In this document: positions 19,790 to 31,848 of the stretch, in pieces
Layout: each line of letters opens with the position of its first letter
How positions within the stretch are numbered: position 1 is the stretch's first letter
Position numbers and translations under genes: made by a program
Notes under the pieces: model-generated
Seen by the model: only the letters and a program-made list of their open reading frames with translations
Told to the model about the DNA's origin: nothing
Databases searched by the model: none
Origin: Kuschelorhynchus macadamiae
Lineage: Eukaryota > Arthropoda > Insecta > Coleoptera > Curculionidae
Assembly: GCA_030620095.1 (NCBI GenBank)
Contig: JAUTXW010000066.1
Coordinates: forward strand, 806,001-870,000
Direction: 5' to 3'
Length of the DNA: 64,000 nt

Positions 19790-22322
19790 GAGGCGTGTTT
19801 TACAAAAACCACATAAGTCCAAATTTGGCGAAAATGAGTTTGTAGCGTCATCTAGTAGAAAATAAACATAATTATAATATCATAAAGTCAGTTTCTGCAA
19901 AAACAACATAAATGCCAAGATATGCACAGCTAAAGTTTCAGTGATTCCACAAAAAGCGCATATGTCCCTGGCTTTTCACACAAATACCACACAAGTCCGC
20001 GACAGGATAGGACATGTGTGCTTTTTGCTAGAAATTTTTGCTGATGCGTACAACTAAGTTAATTTGTTTTTGTTACGTTTTCGGTATAGATGTGTTGTGA
20101 TTATCGTGGTATCGTGGTTGTTTTCAAAGTTTAAAACATTATCGTGAAACATGGAAAACGATGGAGATGTGCCTACTGATTGGCCCAAAAAGAAAGAGAA
20201 GAAAATTAAGCGCGAAACTCTAATAAAACAGTTTAAAGTTCGTGGTGAGGAACACACAAATCATAAAGGCAATCTTGTTGAAGCACGTAAAACTGGAGAA
20301 CCTTGCAGGTATGTTTACTTTTAATTAAGGAATGGGGGTATGGAAGGTTCACAAAAATATTTTGTTGTAGCTGTAAAAATGCTTGTTTCTCCAAAGTTTC
20401 GGAAGAAAAAAGATGTTTTATTCTTACGCAATTCAATAATATGAATGACAAAAATAGTCAAGATGCACATTTAAGTGGCCTTATTTCAATGAATCATATT
20501 ACAAGAAGACGTCCTAGAACAGAAGTACATAAGAAAACTCATGGTGCCTCTTTTACATATAAAGTTAGGGCAGGGGAATCTGAAAATAAAATTTGCAAGA
20601 AAGCTTTCCTTAGCCTTTATGGTATTAAGGAGGCTCGTCTAAGACGAATCCGAGATTCTTTGATGACCACAGGTGCTTCTCCCAGAGACAAACGGGGCAT
20701 TCATCAAAACAGGCCCAAAAAAACCCCGGAATGCATAACGGAACTTATTAAAATCCATATTAAATCATTCCCTGCAAGACAATCGCATTATTCACGTCGT
20801 AAAAATCCAAACTGTTTTTATTTACCAGAATCTCTTACTTTGAAGGATATGCATGACATGTTTGTGCAAAGTTATAAAATAAACATACCGTACAAAACCT
20901 ACTGGAAAGTTTTTAGAACCAATTTTAATATTAAATTTGGATTTCCGAGATCTGATACCTGTTCAGACTGTGACAGACTTTTACAGCAGCTTAACCGTAC
21001 CGACCTTGATACAGAAGAACGAAACCAACTCCAAATCGAAAGAGAAATACACCTTCGTAAAGCTGAATCATTTTTTGAACTGAAACGAAAATTTAAAAGT
21101 AAAGCAAAAGCTGGCGAATTGATGTGCATTAGCTTTGATTTTATGCAGAATTTACCCCTTCCTCATATACCATCTAACCCAGTATTCTACAGCCGTCAAC
21201 TGTGGTACAATGTTTTTGGGATACATGACCTAGGAACTGAAGATGCCACGATGTACACTTATCTTGAAAATGAAGCTAAAAAGGGCGCCAATGAGGTCAC
21301 TTAAATGTTGTTGCATTACCTTAAAAATAACATCCATAATCGCAATTTAGTTATTTTTAGTGACGGCTGCCCAGGGCAAAATAAAAATTATGTAATGGTA
21401 CATTTTTTATATACCCTAGTTCACGTTTTAAGAATAGCTGATTCGGTAGAATACATATTTCCAATGAGAGGCCATTCATTTTTGCCGAATGATTCAGATT
21501 TTGCTTTGATTGAAAAAAAGAAGAGACGCCTGGAGAGAGCCGAAAGACCAGAGGATTGGGATAAGACAATATTAAATGCCAGAATGAAACCTAGCCCTTT
21601 TAATTTGGTGAAAATGAAGCAACATGACTTCTTTGACATCAAATCCGCAACATGTAACTTTTTCCTTAATGCTCCAAAACCGGCAATCAACATTAAAAAA
21701 ATAAGGATTATGAGAATTTCTAGCCACACATCCACACTATCTTTAAAGGATACCTATAACGGACCATTTCGAAGCAGTATCGTTGCCAAGGTAAACTTGC
21801 CATGCACTATCCAACTTGAACCGCTCTACAATCAACTTTTAACAGTTACTCCAAATAAAGCAGAAAACTTAAAATCGCTATTACCTTTACTACGCCTCCA
21901 GCGAAACAAAGAGTACTATGAACGGCTCCTTGGTAATCTATCTAGCTCTGATAATCTAGATATAGAAGAGGATGACAATAGCAGTGGATGCGAAGATTAA
22001 AATTATGCACCTATTATTCATTCGCAAACATATTATCGCAAACATCTTATTTTGTTTTTTTTTCCCAAATAAATTGTTTTTTTTGAAAATTTGCTTTTTT
22101 TTTTCTTGCAAAAAGAACATATGTCCAACAGTTTTTTACTTTTTTTAAAGTATTCGAACAAAAAACTTTGTTTCTTACATTACGAATCAACTTGTTAAGC
22201 TTATCTCAACAGTAAATAACTAAAAAAAAATTGAAAACATAAACAGTTTTAAAATTAAGCGTTTTTTTATCTCCTGAATTTTTTTAATTTTGGACATATG
22301 TTGTTTTTGTAAAACACGCCTC
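19790..22322 (+). mobile_element. Sola-like DNA transposon, 2533 bp
   Basis: The inverted termini begin GAGGCGTGTTTTACAAAAAC at 19790 and are mirrored at 22322; similarity covers about 35 bp. The target AATT is duplicated at 19786-19789 and 22323-22326. The hAT reading frame it interrupts is restored by a single AATT, which confirms the 4-bp duplication. Repeated subterminal motifs of the form AAAAAG..CATATGTCC occur at 19950-19967, mirrored at 20010-20028, and again at 22108-22126. The single gene is an almost intact transposase. A 4-bp duplication plus a probable DDD triad fit the Sola superfamily, but the assignment is from general features, not from an alignment. Confidence 0.8.
20151..22000 (+). 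pseudogene. Sola-like transposase, two exons, one internal stop
   Basis: I place the start at ATG 20151, because the frame MENDGDVPTDWPKKKEKKIK runs to a splice donor at 20308/20309. A 62-bp GT..AG intron (20309-20370) joins it to CSCKNACFSKVSEEKR. The spliced product is about 595 residues with one TAA at 21302-21304 and no other break. Candidate catalytic residues are D in CISFDFMQN (21137), D in VIFSDGCPGQNKN (21362) and D in FLPNDSDFALIE (21491 or 21497). A C-x2-C (TCSDC) lies at about 20960, and the C-terminus is acidic. I recognise the family as a multicopy insect transposase-like protein. With a single nonsense codon this is one of the least decayed coding regions in the window. Confidence 0.8.
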
Positions 22323-25300
22323 AATTGAATCTAGGTGTTCATCAATTAGGCGAGAGCAATATTTGTTTTTTCTATAATTTAGAATTGAAAACGTCTGCTC
22401 ACACAAAGTATGTACTGCCGAACATTGACATCATCCGTTGAGCAATTTTTTTTATTTCAGTGAAATTCTCTGGTAAACTTCTATAAAACTCGGCCAGCTG
22501 GTTAGTCTCCTTGAAAGCTGTTTTGAGGGAGTTATTACTTTGCAAATCTATGACATTCATTTGCAGATCGCTTGGAACTTCATCAATTTCAACGGCAAAT
22601 GAATTTTGGAATATGCATAGATTTGAAGAAACTTTTCTAAAGTCCGCGAATCGATTTGCATACTCATTTTGGAGTGTCATTAGTACATTTTTCAGTCTCG
22701 TATTTTCCCATTGAAAATCAACCCCGGCGTCTTCAACGGCTTGTTTACAGGTAGGAAAATGATCTAATTTTTTTCCTCCATGTGTTTTGCAAATAGCTTC
22801 AATTTTGTCTCGAATGCAATTACATCGCCATACATTTCGAATATTAATTTTTTTTTCCCTTGCAAGCGAGCATTTAGTTTGTTTAGTTCGGAAGTTAGAT
22901 CAGCCAAGAAACCAAGCTCTATGACCCACTGTTTGTTGTTAAGTTCGTGCACAGGGTTTCCTTTCGTTTCCATGAAGTCACAAATTTCTTTTCTCAAACT
23001 AAGAAATCTTTAAAGTACTGCATCCCTGCTGAGCCATCTAACCTCACAGTAGTAGACGACATCGTCATAATCCGCATCCACATCTTCCAAAAACTTTTGG
23101 AATTGGTGGTGGGTTAGTCCATTTCTTCTTATAAAATTTACCGTGGATATCACAGTGTCCATTATTTCCTTCCACGCCAAGACTTTGCAGCACAATGCCT
23201 CCTGATGAATAATGCAGTGAAACATCTTCCGACCCTGCTTTCTTGAGTTTGCTTCGAATTCAACCAACGACTCCTTTATTGTGGCCGCTCATATTTCTTC
23301 CTCCATCAGTGGTTACACTGATCAGCTTTTTCCAGTCTAATTGCAACGATTCTAGCGCTTGTTCCAAATGCTGAAATAAATCTTCATTAGTGGTAGTTCC
23401 CATCAAACTGCACATTTGTACAAGTTCTTCATATACATTGAAGTTTTCGTCAATGCCTCGAACAAATATAAGGAACTGTGCAGTATCTGACACGTCAGTA
23501 CTTTCATCCATCGCTAGAGAAAAACAGTCAAAAGACTTCGCTTTCTCTCTGAGCTGCTCACGTAACTTACTTCTTATGTTTTCTTACGTCGAGTGCAAGT
23601 CCGAACGGACAGACTGATTTCTTCAATTTTTTTTTCTGATCTGGGCATACTTCTTCTGCTATAGCTAAGGCACACTCTTTTACGAGTTCTGTCTTGACTA
23701 TTATCTGATTGAACCTTAAAAATGCTCTGTCGACTCCTTAACGAGGATTTTAGCAAATTTATTTTGTTTTTTCGCAAATCTCCTTGAAGACTAAAGAATT
23801 TGTCTTTGTGTTCACTTTCATAATGTTTCCTGAGGTTAAACTCCTTTAGCACGGATACGGATTTTTGGCAAATCAGACACAATGGTTTTCCTCTGAACTC
23901 GATAAAAAAATATAAATTGGTCCATTGAAAGATCTATGTTCGTCAGGTAATTTTCTTTTCTTTGAAGCCATGTTTCTCAGTCTCCAACTCTCACAATGTT
24001 TAAAACTGTAACAACGAAAATATGAAATAAATACCTACTTAAAACTAAACTGCAGTAGATTTGGTTCATGCAATTTTTAGCCAGAATTTTGTATCGTAAT
24101 TTTTAAAATAATTAATCGATTTTCGTGAGCTTGGCCGCAATAGAAAGCTCATTTCTTTCCAACTGATAGCATTGAACAAAATTTTAATAATATTTTAATT
24201 TACGTGATGTACAGGAGGGACTGCAATTGGCAGTTGGTCATAATTTTGATATAAGAATAGATCCATAAGATCCAAGCATGGTTTATTAGAGCTTATTATC
24301 ATATCTCCAGACTAATTTGTCAGAAATTTAATTTTTTGTTTTTTAATGGAGATTTTCCATTTTTCCACTTTCATTGAATTTTCGTTTTTTAAAGGAAAAC
24401 CAAGGAAGGTAAATTATTATGAAAGAGAAGATCAATTGTTTTAAAAATTACAGAAATCCAAAATTGGGGCCAAAAATTGCATGATTCAAACCTATTGTCA
24501 AGCAGTTTATTTAAAAATTACAATATTCACAGCAGTTTTTAACGACAAACGGAATCAGTGGCGGGATCCAGCATTTGTGATGTGTGGGGTGTTGTTTTTG
24601 TTTACACTGACATCAATTTATTTACATAACTTACGATCTAAATCTAAATGGATATGAAATTCTAATATTTATGATTCGCAGGCAGTTAAAACACTTTTCA
24701 TTTTTTATAGCCTCGAGATCCTGCGCGAATTTACAGTCTTTCCATGGCCTCGAATCCATTAACAATAAACTACTTATGAAATAATCGAGATACACTTTAA
24801 TAAAAACTTAAAATCGGGTTAAAATCCGCGAACGTGCATGGAAAAGAGAAGATTAACTTTTACGTAGCCATAATCAGACAATTACCATTATACATGCACG
24901 TAAATTTTCCCTATCACAAATTAGAAAACGACAAAAACAATAATTATTATAGTTTGAATTTAGGAATATTTATAAAATAATCGTAACAATCATAACCTAA
25001 CTTTGGCACACCCAAGAAATTCTGAGATGCCGCCACTGAACGGAATGAAATACGTATGCAGGGAGACGAAAGATACAAATAAGGATGATTGTGATTAGGC
25101 GAATTTCCAATATCAAGCACCTAAGAAGAGTTAAAAACTTACTTAGCAATCTGGGGAGATTCACATAAATATTCTCGCTAACGGCGACAGAAACCTACGT
25201 AGCAGGAAACAACACGCGGTGCAACAGCGCGAGTGGCGGCGTGTGAATGTAGCAACGGCCAGAAGAAGAATGAAAGAAAAGACTGAAGAGAGTAAGCGAG

Positions 25301-26790
25301 CATGCTGCGTGCGCGGTACAAAACAGCGATGCCATAACATTTTATTTCCCTTAAAAGTCCAATACATTTTTTAAAAATCTTAATATAAATAGTTTCATAT
25401 ATTTCTAATGCGTTATTCGTATTAATTTTGACTAAAAATATCTACAAAAATAGTTAAAAACAGTCAGGTAAAATAAACGTAACACGAAACACTAAGAGGA
25501 ACTAAACTTTATTTGATTTCATTTCTTGCCATTTCTTGATTGATTAAATTGTTTAAAAATTCTTAAAACACAAAAATTAAAAACTTCCTGTGTGTCCTCG
25601 CGGGCCGCACCAAGATGGTTCGCGGGCTGCCGACCGCTGATGTAAGGGATAAAGGTGATAGGTTTAAGCAAATACTGTTGATGGAAAGGAGAATTCATTA
25701 TAGAACAGAATAATTTTGCATCAAATGCTAATATTAAAATTATTATTATTAACTTTTCATCAAAAAATCTCATTACAACCTCTTCATAATGCTCTACCTT
25801 GGCCTCTTTCTTTCGTGTTTTTATGAATACGACCTCATTGGCGCTAAACCCGCTACTTTTTGATGAGGCAGTAGCCATTACTGCAATAACTCGACACATA
25901 ATTTTATTTTTCTATCCAGTCTATCCATATTCTATATATCATATTTTTTAAATAACGTGGTAGCTTTTGAACATGTAAAATTTAAATAAAACATGGAGAA
26001 ATGTCAAAATTCTGCTTTTATACCGTTGCACCCTCAAAAATCGCGGTGCAAAAAAGTTCGAAACTCCAGAGGGCGGTGCCAGCAAGTCGAACATAAATAA
26101 CTGCATTGCACGCGTGTGGATCACATATCCGAACACGATATTTTCATGCTCCACGGCGGAGCAAGCTAACCCGAACACGCAAAATTGCACCGTTCTCCGA
26201 AATTTCGAGCTCGGTGCGCACCGGGACAGGTAGTCGAATTCGCTATTAATTAACCATGGGGTCTTCGAACAACCTAGAAGCGGATACAATATTGACAATG
26301 AAAATCGCCACAGAAACAATTTACAAGCTATTAACGAAAACCCTAGTGCAACGGTAAGAACTGTAGAACAGGAAATTTATGTGCGAAAATCAACTGTACA
26401 GTGTTAAAAAAGAATAAGTACCACCCATACAAATCCATAATAGTTCAAGGACTTAAGGAAACTGATTTTCCAAGACCACTACGCTTCTATAAGTGATATA
26501 TTAGGAAGTGTAATGAAAATCCCGATTTTGTAAATCGTGTCTTGTGGTCCGATGAGAGTAGGTATACGAATTGTCGAGTTTTTAAGGCACAACAGTCATC
26601 ATTGGGCTGTGAAAAACCCTCACAAAGTGGCAGAGAGACGTCTACAGACCAGTGGAAGTAACGCTTGGTGTCGGACCATTGGTAATTTAATCTAACTTAC
26701 CAATTTTAATTAGGCACCTATCTATAAATTGTTAATCATTTCAGGAAATCGACTTATAGGATCATTTTTGCTTGAGTACAACCTAAACGG

Positions 26791-28914
26791 CAGGGGCGTG
26801 CAGTCCATGGAAGCAAGAGAAGCAGTGCTTCCCCAAAAAAAAATACAAAACATCATTCTAAACTGTAATTTCTGACACAGGAAACCATTAATTTAGTTTG
26901 TATTAAAAATCCTAAAATATTGTCTTAATTATCAAGCCCATAATAAATGCGGCCCTGATTCCGACCCAGCCACAATAGAATATCGAATAGAACCTATGCG
27001 GGCCGCTAGCTTCTCTGCAGCCAAGTCCTGTATGCTTGATTTCCTTTGAATCGAGCCAGAGGTTATTGAACTTTTCACCGGCTGTTTGCAATTTTTGCTT
27101 TAAGTGGTCGAGGAAGCTATCGTTGGAGGAGCTTCTTTGTTTGAACGGCTATTCGTGTGTTGTGTGATACGTACGTCGCGTCGTGTATGGTGCGATATGG
27201 AAGACAATAATACGGATGTGGATATGCAAATATCGTCAACTTCGGCTGTCGGTAATAACGTTGAAAATGTTGGAGAATTTAGTAAGAAGAGTGTGTGTGA
27301 ATGTGTGGTGCGTGTCTTAATAATAAACGGATTTTCAAAATTAAACTGCGCTGATAAGCTTCAAATAATTTCCGAAGGAAGGGCAAAACCGCCTATGAAA
27401 AATTTAACCAGAAAAATGAAAAACTGTATTAGACATTTTTAGCCGGAAAAACAATGCGAACAATTTAAATGGCTAATAGGGTGTGAAAATATAAGTAAAT
27501 TATTTTGTTGGCCATGTTTACTTTTTGAAAATGAAAAAGGTCTCTGGAATAAAACTGGTTTCTCCGATTTAAACAATTTCCATAAAGCTGTAAAAAGACA
27601 CATTATTAGTCGATAAAAAAGGCAAATATTAAGAAGACTTATCGATGTTGTTTGTTTTCTCGGCCAGCACGAATTGGGATTTAGAGGTCATGACGAAACA
27701 AGGGTTTCTTCAAATAGAGAAAATTTTCAAGATTTTCTTAGTTTAATGCCTAAATATGATGATTGCTTAAAAAATCATTTAGAGCAGTCTAGCGTTTTTC
27801 GCGGAACGTCGAATCGAATCCAGAATGATTTAATTTCCGCTGTTGCAACCATTATTCTTAAAAGAATTAAGCATGAGATTGGCGAGGCGCCGTTCATTGC
27901 TATTGTTCTGGACGAAACAACTGATATCACTAATTTTAGCCAATTATCTATAGTAATACGCTACGTTAAAACAGACGGAATTATTCAAGAGCGATTTGTA
28001 GGTTTTAAGAATGTGTCCCAAAATCGTACAGCAGATGCATTATATACCGTAGTTTATAACGTTACTAAAGAAATTAATGGAGAGAAAAAATTAGTTACTC
28101 AAAGCTATAATGGAGCTGCAATGATGGCAGGACAATTAGGGGGACTGCAAGCTAAAGTTCGAGAAACTTTCCCAAGTGCTGTGTTTGTCCATTATTTTGC
28201 TTATAAATTAAATTTAGTGTTATCCCAGTCCATCAATCACATTAAAGAGTGTAAAGTATTTTTCGTTACTTTAAGTGGCATGGCTGCTTTTTTTTCCAAG
28301 TCAACAAAACGTACACAAGCTTTGGACTCCATTGTCCACAAACGATTGCCCAAAGTAGCTCCTACTAGGTGGAACTATAATGGATAATGATTAATGATTT
28401 TAAATTCCTCCAGCTCTGCAATTTTGATGCATTTAAAGGAAAAACTTTTCCAGAAGATGCGTTTAAATCTCTTCTTCTTCATTATAGCCAGTTCTTCGAC
28501 CGAGTGTTACTGCGATCTGAACTAAAAGTGATTTACGAAACTGATGACATTAGCTCAAAAAATAACGCTAAGGAACTAATGCAATTTTTAAAAGACGAGG
28601 AGCTGGAAGATGCCTATACCGAAGTGTCGAAATTGTGTTAATTAGTATTGACAATACCTGCCACAAGTTCATCAGTAGAACGCAATTTTTCAACACTTAA
28701 ACGTATGAACGGGGCAGGAGAGACTTTCGCATACATCGCTGTTGTCCATTGAAAATAAACTTCTCCAAAATATGTCGGAGCATCGACGTTTTTATGATGA
28801 CGTCGTTGACGAATTTGCAAAAAATGATCGAAGAATCGAATTACGAATTACATTACAAATAGGTAAGTTTCTAAAAATTGCTTCCCTTTCTTAAAGCTTC
28901 ACCGCACGCCCCTG
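26791..28914 (+). mobile_element. Second hAT transposon (ZMYM1-like), 2.1 kb
   Basis: The tips are CAGGGGCGTGCAGT at 26791 and its mirror CAGGGGCGTGCGGT inward from 28914. The flanking 8-mers CTAAACGG (26783-26790) and TTAAATGG (28915-28922) differ at two positions and are most likely a diverged 8-bp duplication. Removing the element rejoins the Tc1/mariner-type gene it interrupts. It encodes a broken hAT transposase. Confidence 0.88.
27197..28860 (+). pseudogene. hAT transposase, ZMYM1-like, broken
   Basis: It begins near ATG 27197 with MEDNNTDVDMQISSTSAV. A shift separates it from a zinc-finger-type segment at 27440-27540 (CFWPCLLFENEKGLWNKTGF in one frame). The large block 27674-28387 contains GFRGHDETRVSSNRENFQDF, the DUF4371-like core with FIAIVLDETTDITNFSQLSI (catalytic D) and TQSYNGAAMMAGQLGG (second D-equivalent position, here N). 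KVAPTRWNYNG then runs into a stop at 28385. The last part, 28387-28640 and on in another frame, holds LTIPATSSSVERNFSTLKR, the hAT dimerisation motif. This is the type related to zinc finger MYM-type protein 1 in annotations. Confidence 0.85.
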
Positions 28915-29831
28915 TTAAATGGACAGATATACCTAGAGCTTTTGCGAAATCAGGTTTTACCGACTTTACGAGCTGCTCTAACGAAAGATGAGTTTAGAAG
29001 AACCTGATTTTAACAGGATGGATGTCCGGCTCACAACACCATTTAAGTCAGGAACTTCGTAATAGAGCAGTTTGACGAAAGAATAATTTCCTTAAAAGGT
29101 CCAATATCTTGGCCTGCTAGTTCCCCTTACCTCTCCCCCTTGGATTTCTACCTCTGGGATCACACGAAGAATGAGGTCTATGAATTTGATCCCTCTACGA
29201 CTATAGAAATTCTGAGGCAAAGAGTTTTAGAGATATTTAGAAATATTAACGGAATTACCTCTAAGCCATTTTTCTGATGCTTGTGTGTAATAAACTTCCA
29301 TTGGAGATATTTAGAAATATTAACCGATTTACCTTGACAGGGTTGTTCGAAAAACAGTCACCATTTGTCAAAAGTGTCACGATACAAATGGACGTCATTT
29401 TGCAAATCTGTTAATGTAAGGCACGAAGTGGTTAAGAACTTATTTAGATTTTATTAGTCTTTATTTAGGGTAAGGTTGCTCATTATGAACCGAAATACGT
29501 AAAAACGGCTGTAACTTTTTGGAAAATTAAGTGAACTCTCCGTGATTTAACCAAAACATGTATTGGGTATATAGGGCTTTAATACTAACAATACACAAAA
29601 TTATAAAAAATATGCACTAAATTATTAACAAAAATATTCTTAGTTGCAAATGGTTCAACTTTAGGAACGACTTGCTTAATTTGTACCGTTGGTTTCTCAA
29701 ATTGAACCTAATAAAAATGTGCTATAAAACGCAACTGAAATTCTTCTATACGTTATGTAAATGTTTGCTTAACAAAACAAAATGGAATTATCCAGTAAAA
29801 CAATAGTATTAGACGGTATCCATAAGCTCGA

Positions 29832-31488
29832 TTATTCGATACATGCGTCACAAATGAATTTCTTTCTTTTTGCATTAACTCCCACACATCCACAGTGAAA
29901 CCATGTTTTGCACTTCTTACACTGAATCATGTCTTTGTATTTGGTTCTGCACCAGTCTTTGCACAACCATCCATTATCTTCTGTTCTCTTAAGTTTAGTA
30001 AAAACTAAAAAGCTAGACGCTCCTAAGTATTTTAGAGGCACAACCTTTTTCTTGTGTTTCCGGATTTCTAAATTTAGTTAGAGAGCTTCTTTGTACGGAC
30101 TGCTAGTAATCTCTACAGCTTTTTGAATACCTCTTGCTTTTTTATTGGGCGGATGACTCATTGGGGATGGTAAAGGAGCTATTTCTTCTAAACTAACGAA
30201 CAAGACATTAGATGAGCTTATTGAAATTGAAGGTTTAGCTAAGTCTAAGCCAGATTTGTTTATTGGTGTTGAGCAGTTTTGAGTTTGTGACCAATTTTTT
30301 TTTAAACTGATAAGGGTAGGTTTTCATCTTCAGATATTTCATTTTCTTCATGAGTTTTTTTATCTTTAGGACTTAGTGGAAGACATGTCTATCAATTGGC
30401 CAAACATCTGCCGCTTTAAATCCATTTATTGCAGTTTCTACCGTAGCTGCCCTTCCATAGGCTTCACTAATTAACCCGACTACCTGATACTATGTTATTG
30501 TGCGTCAAGATTGCCTTTAAGTTATTTTTCTGATACTTGTGTGTAATAACCTTCCATTGGCTTAAAAAATGCCCTATCAAGGATCTGAAGCCTGTGAGTA
30601 GTGTGCCCAGGCAACTGCATTAAAATGACTCCATTTTCTCTTGCTAGAAGTAGTTCTTCAAGGTTTTTACAGAGGGTGGTGTGTCCATCCAGCAACAACA
30701 ACACTCTTTCTTGCTTTGTCGGATGAACAACCTCAATAAAATGTTGTAGCCATTTCACAAAAATTTCACTTGTAATGTAGCCTGAATCCGATATCTCGAT
30801 CTGGCACCCAGGTGGAGCTCCATTACTTACTTCTTAAAAATTAACATTAGAGGTATATACTATCCTGCCGTACTAACACAACATACTACTGTGGTATGCA
30901 CACCCCTCTAACCACTTGCAACATATCCGACAGCTCTTGCGCCTTTTGTAGCTAAAACTTTCTGACATTTTTTGGCTACCGTTGAGAAACCTGACTCGTC
31001 CATGTTAAATATTTTTGTTGCACTAATTTGATGTCTATCACACACATTTTGCAGTAGGTCAAAAAATTCTGTAACATTTTCTTTATCAAATCCTCTTATA
31101 CGATTTAGTGATGTAGACTGAGGTTGACGTAGAGACAGGTTTTGATTTCTGCTGATAAATATATAATATTTTTTGCCAGCTAGCTTTTTTTCTTTATTGA
31201 ATTGATGGGAAATGTTATTTTTCTCTGCTAAGTCAAATACTAATTTCCGAAAGTCTCGAATGGTTAGTCGATTTCCTGTTCAAATGTTGTATTCCGACCT
31301 AACGATTTCTTAGATCCTTTGGCAATTTTATTAGTATTTCGAATATGCCGAAGAAGTGTTGACTTCAAAATTCCGTAATCACGGCTGCATTGACTCAAAC
31401 CCTTTTCTCTACCATTGTAGGCTCTTAAAGCCAGTTCCATATCTGCAGTGGACCACATTCCGTAATTTCCCCGTTTGGCCATCTGCAA
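29832..31488 (-). pseudogene. Pogo/Tigger-like transposase with PHD-type C-terminus
   Basis: The N-terminal psq-type helix-turn-helix is at 31482-31264 (MAKRGNYGMWSTADMELALR, then GLSQCSRDYGILKSTLLRHI). The DDE domain follows with shifts: KIFNMDESGFSTVAKKCQKV at about 31010 (first D), VLLLLDGHTT at about 30700 (second D), and RLQILDRAFFKPM (third D). Near 30041-29832 a cysteine/histidine cluster, CKDWCRTKYKDMIQCKKC, then WFHCGC and FICDAC, matches a PHD-like zinc finger that often ends insect pogo transposases. At least two frameshifts between the domains break it. All three catalytic aspartates are still present in their own frames. Confidence 0.85.
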
Positions 31489-31848
31489 AAAAAGAAAATT
31501 TTAATGTAGAAGTATCGCAAACATAAACTGATCTATAATTAGGTAACTCTTCCCTAAACTAAACTTGTTTCCCAAGTTGAACTGCAGTTCAATTTAGGAT
31601 ACCCTTGATGGTTCAGTTTGGGCAAACTACTTTAATGTAAAAACCTAACCTAAAAATCAAAAATCGTCAAAGGATAAAACATTTATAATAATGGCAAAAT
31701 ATACTTTAAGCTCTACTCTACTTTATAAAATACTCACTTTGATTATTACCTTGGCTTGGTGCTATAAAATTGATTCGTTAAACCACAAAATATTTACTTT
31801 AGAACACGTGAAAAACTTCAGTTTGCCATTAAAAAATCATGGTTCTTG

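Larger units (their letters stand above)
19708..23971 (-). pseudogene. hAT transposase (GTF2IRD2-like), broken and split
   Basis: It starts at ATG 23971 with MASKKRKLPDEHRSF. A one-base shift in a T-run follows, then LCLICQKSVSVLKEFNLRKH with a zinc-finger-like C-x2-C...H pattern. Later pieces include FSLAMDESTDVSDTAQFLIF (23500), ISVTTDGGRNMSGHN (second D region), FHCIIHQEALCCKVL (23220), VYYCEVRWLSRDAVL and, near 22680-22400, the C-terminal dimerisation region. This order is that of hAT transposases related to mammalian GTF2IRD2-type fusion domains. Several frameshifts separate the blocks. The last codons are cut at 22327 by the nested element. They resume at 19785, where one AATT restores the frame, and end at a TAG at 19708-19710. 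Confidence 0.88.
19339..25639 (-). mobile_element. hAT transposon (6.3 kb) containing a nested element
   Basis: The perfect 8-bp duplication ATGTAAGG flanks it at 19331-19338 and 25640-25647, the size made by hAT transposases. The ends are imperfect inverted repeats: CACGGGTGGCAACC on the left and CAGCGGTCGGCAGCC inward from the right. A hAT transposase relic lies on the minus strand (19708-23971), and 23972-25639 is its 5' noncoding part. A Sola-like transposon at 19790-22322 interrupts the last codons. The hAT alone is about 3.8 kb. Confidence 0.92.
18962..26249. mobile_element. TTAA-targeted element of unknown class, split by a hAT
   Basis: The target TTAA is duplicated at 18958-18961 and 26250-26253. 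The tips are inverted repeats, TATAGCGAATTCGGCTACC on the left and AATAGCGAATTCGACTACC inward from the right, differing at two positions over 21 bp. Removing it joins the two ends of the split transposase gene above. Without the inner hAT it is about 1 kb. The tips are GC-rich. It carries a plus-strand short frame starting at 19249 that continues past the hAT duplication at 25648, and a minus-strand frame starting at 25872 (MATASSKSSGFSANEVVFIK). I do not recognise either product. TTAA targets are used by piggyBac and Kolobok, but the tips do not start with CCC. Confidence 0.7.
18838..29275 (+). pseudogene. Tc1/mariner-type transposase gene split by two insertions
   Basis: Three plus-strand pieces form one decayed gene. 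18838-18957 begins with an ATG and encodes an N-terminal helix-turn-helix block (SNEEKFDMLALNLQSHKNAD, ending LELYPES), of the kind annotated as DUF4817. 26254-26790 continues with LQAINENPSATVRTVEQEI, KYHPYKSIIVQGLKE and VLWSDESRYTN (first D). A 63-bp intron with GT..AG lies at 26682-26744, followed by GNRLIGSF. 28923-29275 holds the second D block (QDGCPAHN-like) and SSPYLSPLDFYLWDH with the third acidic residue, then EILRQRVLEIFRNI. The gaps are a TTAA-targeted element (18962-26249) and a hAT (26791-28914). It also carries stops of its own. Confidence 0.8.

Noticed and set aside
25948..26319. 123-codon minus-strand frame
   Set aside because: It crosses the right tip of the TTAA element and part of the split transposase gene, so it is a chance frame.
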